A DNA stretch of 16,624 bases from Lachnospiraceae bacterium UBA1766 (GTDB lineage: Bacteria > Bacillota > Clostridia > Lachnospirales > Lachnospiraceae). Below, piece after piece: positions 12,416-16,624 of the stretch (positions are counted from its first letter, which is position 1; each line of letters starts with the position of its first letter). A program made the translations under genes and the position numbers. Below the pieces are notes generated by a model. That model did no database searches. It had not been told where the DNA came from and saw only the letters and a program-made list of their open reading frames with translations. The stretch covers positions 14,798 to 31,421 of the forward strand of contig DCGY01000069.1 in the NCBI GenBank assembly GCA_002314715.1, given 5' to 3'.

Positions 12416-13858
12416 TTACATCTGTGAAAGCAATTCCTTTAACATCGCATTAACGCTACTGGGATCTGCTTTGCCCTTCATAGCCTTCATGGTCTGACCA
12501 ACCAGGAAGCCGATTGCCTTTTCCTTACCGCTCTTGTAGTCTGCCACAGACTGAGGATTAGTGGCAATAACCTCTTCTACAGTCTTGCGAAGCGCACCCT
12601 CGTCATTTACAGTCTTAAGGCCCTTCTCCTCTACGTAAGCTACAGGATCGATATCCTCAGCAAAAATCTTCTCAAATACTTCCTTTGCTACAGAAGAGTT
12701 GATTTCCTTCTTATCCACCATCGCAATCAAATCAGCCAAATGCTTGGGGCTAAAGGTTAAATCTTCAGGATCGGTGTTAGTCTCCTTCATAAGTCTGAGG
12801 GTTTCGCCCATCAACCAGTTGGAAACCTTCTTGGGATTACCACAAAGTGCTGTAGTCTCCTCGAAGATATCTGCCATCTGCTTAGTACCGGTGATAATAT
12901 TAATATCATATTCCGGCAAGTCAAACTGCTCTTTGTAACGGATCTTTTTCTCAGGTGCCATTTCCGGCTGCGCATCCTTTACACGTGCAATCCATTCTTC
13001 ACTGATATGGATCGGTACCAAATCGGGATCCGGGAAGTAACGATAGTCCTGTGCATCCTCTTTGGAACGCATAGGGTAGCTTTCTGCCTTGGTATCGTCC
13101 CAACGACGGGTTTCCTGTACCACCTGCTTACCTTCTTCAATCAAGTCGATCTGACGGTTCTTCTCGCCCTCAATGGCATGCTGAATGGCACGGAAGGAGT
13201 TTAAATTCTTCATCTCGGTTCTGGTGCCGAATTTCTCTGCTCCCACCTCTCTCACGGAAAGGTTTACATCGGCTCTCATAGAGCCTTCCTGAAGCTTACA
13301 ATCGGATGCTCCCAGATACTGAATGGTCTGACGAAGCTTTTCCAAATAAGCGATTACTTCTTCTGCACTTCTCATATCCGGCTCGGATACGATTTCGATT
13401 AACGGTACACCGGAGCGGTTGTAGTCTACCAAGGAAGCATCTTCCCACTCATCATGAACCAGCTTACCGGCATCCTCTTCCATATGAATCTCATGGATTC
13501 TCACAGCCTTCTTGACACCGCTCTCTGTTTCAATGTCTACATGACCATTTCGGCAAATGGGCAGGTATAACTGGGAAATCTGATAGTTCTGTGGGTTATC
13601 GGGATAGAAATAATTCTTACGGTCAAACTTGCAATCACGGGTAATATCACAGTTGGTTGCAAGTCCTACTGCCATTGCATACTCCACTACCTGCTTATTG
13701 AGGACAGGTAAGGAACCGGGCATACCGGTACATACAGGGCAGGTATGGGTATTGGGCGCACCACCAAACGCTGTGGAGCAGCCACAGAAAATTTTCGTCT
13801 TGGTAGCCAGCTCTACGTGTACTTCCAGACCAATGACGGTTTCGTATTCCTTAGCCAT
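12416..13858 (-). CDS. gatB: Asp-tRNA(Asn)/Glu-tRNA(Gln) amidotransferase subunit B
   Basis: GatB is the kinase and tRNA-binding subunit of GatCAB. It activates Glu-tRNA(Gln) or Asp-tRNA(Asn) with ATP and receives ammonia from GatA. The 480 residues are normal length. The N-terminus has ETVIGLEVHVEL, a zinc site (C25, C27, C40, C43 in CGCS and HTCPVC), the PET112 signature VDYNRSGVPLIEIVSEPD, and YFYPDNPQNYQISQ. The C-terminal third is the helical YqeY-like tRNA-binding tail, ending NAMLKELLSQM. The ATG shares its A with the TAA of gatA (TAATG), so translation is coupled. It is last in the operon. Confidence 0.98.
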   Translation of the reverse strand: MAKEYETVIGLEVHVELATKTKIFCGCSTAFGGAPNTHTCPVCTGMPGSLPVLNKQVVEYAMAVGLATNCDITRDCKFDRKNYFYPDNPQNYQISQLYLPICRNGHVDIETESGVKKAVRIHEIHMEEDAGKLVHDEWEDASLVDYNRSGVPLIEIVSEPDMRSAEEVIAYLEKLRQTIQYLGASDCKLQEGSMRADVNLSVREVGAEKFGTRTEMKNLNSFRAIQHAIEGEKNRQIDLIEEGKQVVQETRRWDDTKAESYPMRSKEDAQDYRYFPDPDLVPIHISEEWIARVKDAQPEMAPEKKIRYKEQFDLPEYDINIITGTKQMADIFEETTALCGNPKKVSNWLMGETLRLMKETNTDPEDLTFSPKHLADLIAMVDKKEINSSVAKEVFEKIFAEDIDPVAYVEEKGLKTVNDEGALRKTVEEVIATNPQSVADYKSGKEKAIGFLVGQTMKAMKGKADPSSVNAMLKELLSQM

Positions 13859-15306
13859 TACTGTACCTCCTTTGCTGCCTGCTCATAGGTATATGCGGCA
13901 CGGATTAACTTCTTCTCTGCAAAGCAATCACCAATTAGCTGTACGCCAATCGGAAGACCCTTTGCATCTACACCACAGGGAACGCTGATACCGGGAAGTC
14001 CGGCAAGGTTTACGGAAATGGTGTAAATATCGCCCAAATACATCTGCATGGGATTTGACAGGCTGCAGCCAAGCTTAGGCGCTGTGGTAGGTGCAACCGG
14101 TCCGAGAATAATATCGTATTTTGCGAAAGCATCGTCAAAGGACTTCTTAATCAACGCCTTTACACGAAGGGCTTTCAAATAATATGCATCATAATAGCCG
14201 GAGGAAAGAACAAAGCTTCCCAGCATAATACGTCTCTTTACTTCCGGGCCAAAGCCTTCGGAACGGGACTTCTTGTACATGCGATGCAGTTCTTCCGCAT
14301 CCTGTGCACGATAGCCATACTTCACACCGTCAAAGCGCTCCAGGTTTGAGCTTGCCTCTGCATCCGCGATGGTATAGTAGGTGGGGATAGCATATTTTAC
14401 GTGCTGAAGGTCGAATTCCTCTACCTCTGCGCCAAGCTCCTTGAGCTTATCTGCCACAGCAAGCACAGCCTTCTTAACGTCCTCCTGCAGGCCCTCTCCG
14501 AAATAAGATTTGGGAATACCGATCTTTAAGCCCTTTACATCCTGTACAAGTGCTTCGGTAAAGTTGGTATCCTCTCGCTTCATGGAGGTAGAATCTTTAG
14601 GGTCATGAGACGCGATTGTCTCCAAAATAGTAGCACAGTCGGTTACATCCTTACAAAGGGGGCCAATCTGATCCAGGGAAGAACCATAAGCAATCAAACC
14701 ATATCGGGATACGGTACCATAGGTGGGCTTCAGTCCTACCACACCGCAATAAGAAGCGGGCTGACGAATAGATCCACCGGTATCGGAGCCCAGTGCCGCA
14801 AAACACTCATTTGCCGCAACTGCTGCCGCTGAACCACCGGAAGAACCACCGGGAACGTGCTCTGTATTTCTGGGATTGCGGGTCACACCATAATAAGAGG
14901 TCTCTGTGGTACTGCCCATTGCGAACTCATCCATATTGGTTTTACCAATGATAACGGCACCGGCTTTTTCCAGATTCAAAACTGCCTCGGAAGAGAAGGT
15001 CGGTACGAAATTGCTCAAAATCTTGGAAGAACAGGTGGTCAGCATTCCCTCGGTACACATATTGTCTTTGATTGCAAAGGGAACTCCCGCAAGAGGTCCT
15101 GTCAGCTCACCGCTTTCAATCTTCTTCTGCGCCTGGGCTGCTTTTGCCAGGGCTTTCTCTCTGTCAATGGTCACATATGCGTGAACGGTACTTTCTGTCT
15201 GATCAATCTGATCCAAAACTGCCTGCATGGCATCTACCGCAGTGTAGGTACCGGCCTTGATTGCCTTTGCCAGTTCCACTGCCGTAAGGGATAAAATATC
15301 ACTCAT
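13858..15306 (-). CDS. gatA: Asp-tRNA(Asn)/Glu-tRNA(Gln) amidotransferase subunit A
   Basis: GatA is the glutaminase/amidase subunit. It releases ammonia from glutamine and passes it to GatB. The amidase-signature triad is visible: K80 (AIKDN), S155 in PGGSSGGSAAAVAA and nucleophile S179 in SDTGGSIRQPAS, counted from the start chosen here. The frame extends three codons upstream to a GTG at 15315, but GGAGGG directly abuts that codon. The ATG at 15306 has the same GGAGGG at proper distance, so the protein is 482 residues and begins MSDILSLTAVELAKAI. The gap to gatC is 15 bases. No residue expected in the family is missing. Confidence 0.98.
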   Translation of the reverse strand: MSDILSLTAVELAKAIKAGTYTAVDAMQAVLDQIDQTESTVHAYVTIDREKALAKAAQAQKKIESGELTGPLAGVPFAIKDNMCTEGMLTTCSSKILSNFVPTFSSEAVLNLEKAGAVIIGKTNMDEFAMGSTTETSYYGVTRNPRNTEHVPGGSSGGSAAAVAANECFAALGSDTGGSIRQPASYCGVVGLKPTYGTVSRYGLIAYGSSLDQIGPLCKDVTDCATILETIASHDPKDSTSMKREDTNFTEALVQDVKGLKIGIPKSYFGEGLQEDVKKAVLAVADKLKELGAEVEEFDLQHVKYAIPTYYTIADAEASSNLERFDGVKYGYRAQDAEELHRMYKKSRSEGFGPEVKRRIMLGSFVLSSGYYDAYYLKALRVKALIKKSFDDAFAKYDIILGPVAPTTAPKLGCSLSNPMQMYLGDIYTISVNLAGLPGISVPCGVDAKGLPIGVQLIGDCFAEKKLIRAAYTYEQAAKEVQ

Positions 15307-15321
15307 TTTCTTCACCCCTCC

Positions 15322-15615
15322 TTAATCAAATGTCTTGGGAACAAGGAACATATTGTCCTTTTCCTCAGGAGCGTTCTTTAAAATATTATCACTGTCATCG
15401 CCATTTACTACCACATCCTCACGGAATACATTGTTTACCGGGAAAACATGGGACATGGGCTCTACGCCGGTTGTATCAAGTTCACTAAGCTCATCGATAT
15501 AATCCAGCATCTCTTCCAGATCCTTCTTGGCCTGCTCTTTCTCATCATCCGAAAGATCCAACTTCGCAAGAATGCCTACATATTCGATTGTTTCATCGCT
15601 GATTACATTCGCCAT
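15322..15615 (-). CDS. gatC: Asp-tRNA(Asn)/Glu-tRNA(Gln) amidotransferase subunit C
   Basis: This 97-residue subunit wraps around the GatA-GatB interface and stabilises the complex. Typical family features are ISDETIEYVGILAKLDLSDDE at the start, a helix with LEEMLDYIDELSELDT, then GVEPMSHVFPVNNVFRED and a closing FLVPKTFD. AGAGGT precedes the ATG. It is the first gat gene after aspS and is followed at 15 bases by gatA. Confidence 0.97.
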   Translation of the reverse strand: MANVISDETIEYVGILAKLDLSDDEKEQAKKDLEEMLDYIDELSELDTTGVEPMSHVFPVNNVFREDVVVNGDDSDNILKNAPEEKDNMFLVPKTFD

Positions 15616-15646
15616 TTGTTACCTCTTTCTTTTCTTCTTGAAATCG

Positions 15647-15687
15647 GAAATCCAAACCGGGAACTTTCGGCTCCCAATTTGGATTTC
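15647..15687. repeat. Stem-loop between aspS and gatC
   Basis: GAAATCCAAA (15647-15656) pairs with TTTGGATTTC (15678-15687). After a small CC/AA internal loop the inner GGGA (15659-15662) pairs with TCCC (15672-15675). On the minus strand no T tract follows, so it is a poor terminator. It may instead be an mRNA processing or stability element that lets aspS and gat differ in level. Confidence 0.6.
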
Positions 15688-15706
15688 TGTGTATTGTTTC
15701 CAAGTA

Positions 15707-16624
15707 TTAATCTCTTACCTTAATATGAACCTCACGAAGCTGCTGCTCGGTTACATCGCCGGGCGCACCACACATCAAATCCTGTGCGGAACCGCTCATA
15801 GGGAACGCAATAACCTCACGGATATTCTCTTCGTTACGAAGCAACATAATCATACGGTCTACGCCGGGTGCCATACCTGCATGCGGCGGAGCACCAAACT
15901 GGAATGCCTGATATAATGCACCAAACTTGGCCTTTAAGGTCTCCTCATCGTAGCCTGCAATTTCAAATGCCTTTACCATAATGTCAAGGTCATGGTTACG
16001 AACCGCACCGGAGGAAAGCTCAACACCGTTACATACAATATCATACTGATAAGCAAGAATCTTTAAAGGATCCTCGTTTACGAGAGCATCCAAGCCACCC
16101 TGAGGCATAGAGAAAGGATTGTGTGTAAATCCAACCTGCTTGGTTTCCTCATCCAACTCGAACATAGGGAAGTCGTTTACATAGCAGAAACGATATGCAT
16201 TCTTCTCGATTAAATCCAACTTATTGCCAAGTTCGGTACGAAGCTGACCGGCATAATAGTTTGCCTTTTCTTCCTTATCTGCGATAAAGAATAAGGTATC
16301 TCCTGCCACAAGTCCTGCGATTTCACGAAGCTCTGCCTTATACTCAGCAGGAATAAACTTATCAATCGGTCCCTTGTAGCTTAAATCCTCGCCTACTTCC
16401 AAATAACCAAGGCCGCCCATACCCATATCGGTAGCGAACTTCAAAAGCTTCTCATGGAAGCCCTTGGACATTTCCGCATGCACCTTAATGGCACGGATGG
16501 TTCTGCCTACAAAAGGCTTGAAGGTACACTTCTGGAAGAAATCGGTAACATCAATAATACGAAGAGGGTTACGAAGGTCCGGCTTATCGGAACCAAACTC
16601 CAGCATTGCCTGCTTGTAGCTGAT
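15707..16624 (-). CDS. aspS: Aspartate--tRNA ligase (partial, N-terminus beyond right edge)
   Basis: The last 305 residues of a class II AspRS of the bacterial type are visible. It joins aspartate to tRNA(Asp). The frame is open to the right edge (ISYKQAM before the first Met at 16606), so that Met is internal. YKQAMLEFGSDKPDLR leads into the inserted GAD domain that marks bacterial AspRS. Catalytic-domain sequence then resumes with FTHNPFSMP, GVELSSGAVRNHD, and motif 3 FGAPPHAGMAPGVDRMIMLL, ending FPMSGSAQDLMCGAP. The anticodon-binding domain and motifs 1 and 2 are outside the window. gatC starts 91 bases later on the same strand, which hints that this enzyme may also charge tRNA(Asn). Confidence 0.97.
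   Translation of the reverse strand: MSYKQAMLEFGSDKPDLRNPLRIIDVTDFFQKCTFKPFVGRTIRAIKVHAEMSKGFHEKLLKFATDMGMGGLGYLEVGEDLSYKGPIDKFIPAEYKAELREIAGLVAGDTLFFIADKEEKANYYAGQLRTELGNKLDLIEKNAYRFCYVNDFPMFELDEETKQVGFTHNPFSMPQGGLDALVNEDPLKILAYQYDIVCNGVELSSGAVRNHDLDIMVKAFEIAGYDEETLKAKFGALYQAFQFGAPPHAGMAPGVDRMIMLLRNEENIREVIAFPMSGSAQDLMCGAPGDVTEQQLREVHIKVRD

Noticed and set aside
14857..15294. 145-codon plus-strand open frame
   Set aside because: It lies wholly inside gatA on the other strand, has no ribosome site or recognisable motif, and gatA is certain. The same holds for the other plus-strand frames within guaB, gatB, gatC, aspS and the GGDEF-EAL gene.

Overview
The window looks like chromosomal DNA of a Lachnospiraceae-type (Clostridia, Firmicutes) gut or rumen anaerobe. 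The grounds are moderate GC, strong AGGAGG-type ribosome binding sites, sigmaA-like promoters with 17-base spacers, a bacterial-type aspS next to gatCAB, a DUF6106-like protein, zinc-ribbon membrane proteins and a GH10 xylanase. The species cannot be fixed from the sequence alone.

Layout. Positions 1-1223 (minus) hold the N-terminal part of a secreted CBM22-like/GH10 endo-xylanase that runs off the left edge. Directly upstream, 11 bases away, is a large GAF-PAS-GGDEF-EAL cyclic-di-GMP protein (1235-3835, minus). guaB (3973-5427, minus) has a clear promoter and terminator. A small two-helix membrane protein (5560-6057, minus) is divergent from a 751-residue zinc-ribbon membrane protein (6293-8548, plus), and 8688-9482 (plus) codes for a second single-pass membrane protein. 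Positions 9483-10064 hold a decayed Rpn/PDDEXK-type transposase tail between two strong hairpins. Positions 10065-12278 (minus) hold a lipoprotein and a cell-wall-hydrolase-like gene with an RHS-core remnant in front of it. The right end (12416-16624, minus) is a housekeeping cluster, aspS-gatC-gatA-gatB, closed by a terminator.

How the genes may work together. AspRS and GatCAB belong to one pathway (Asp/Glu-tRNA charging and transamidation). The c-di-GMP protein and the xylanase are probably on one transcript, which could link signalling to polysaccharide breakdown. The hydrolase and lipoprotein pair looks like the displaced tip of an RHS polymorphic toxin with a candidate immunity lipoprotein.

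Most unusual items: (1) the 751-residue protein ends in a well-conserved ribosomal L7/L12 C-terminal domain, which the predicted topology puts outside the membrane; (2) the RHS-core/cell-wall-hydrolase/lipoprotein module, in which a one-base change next to a good RBS-ATG breaks the frame. All calls come from reading the sequence; no database search was run.
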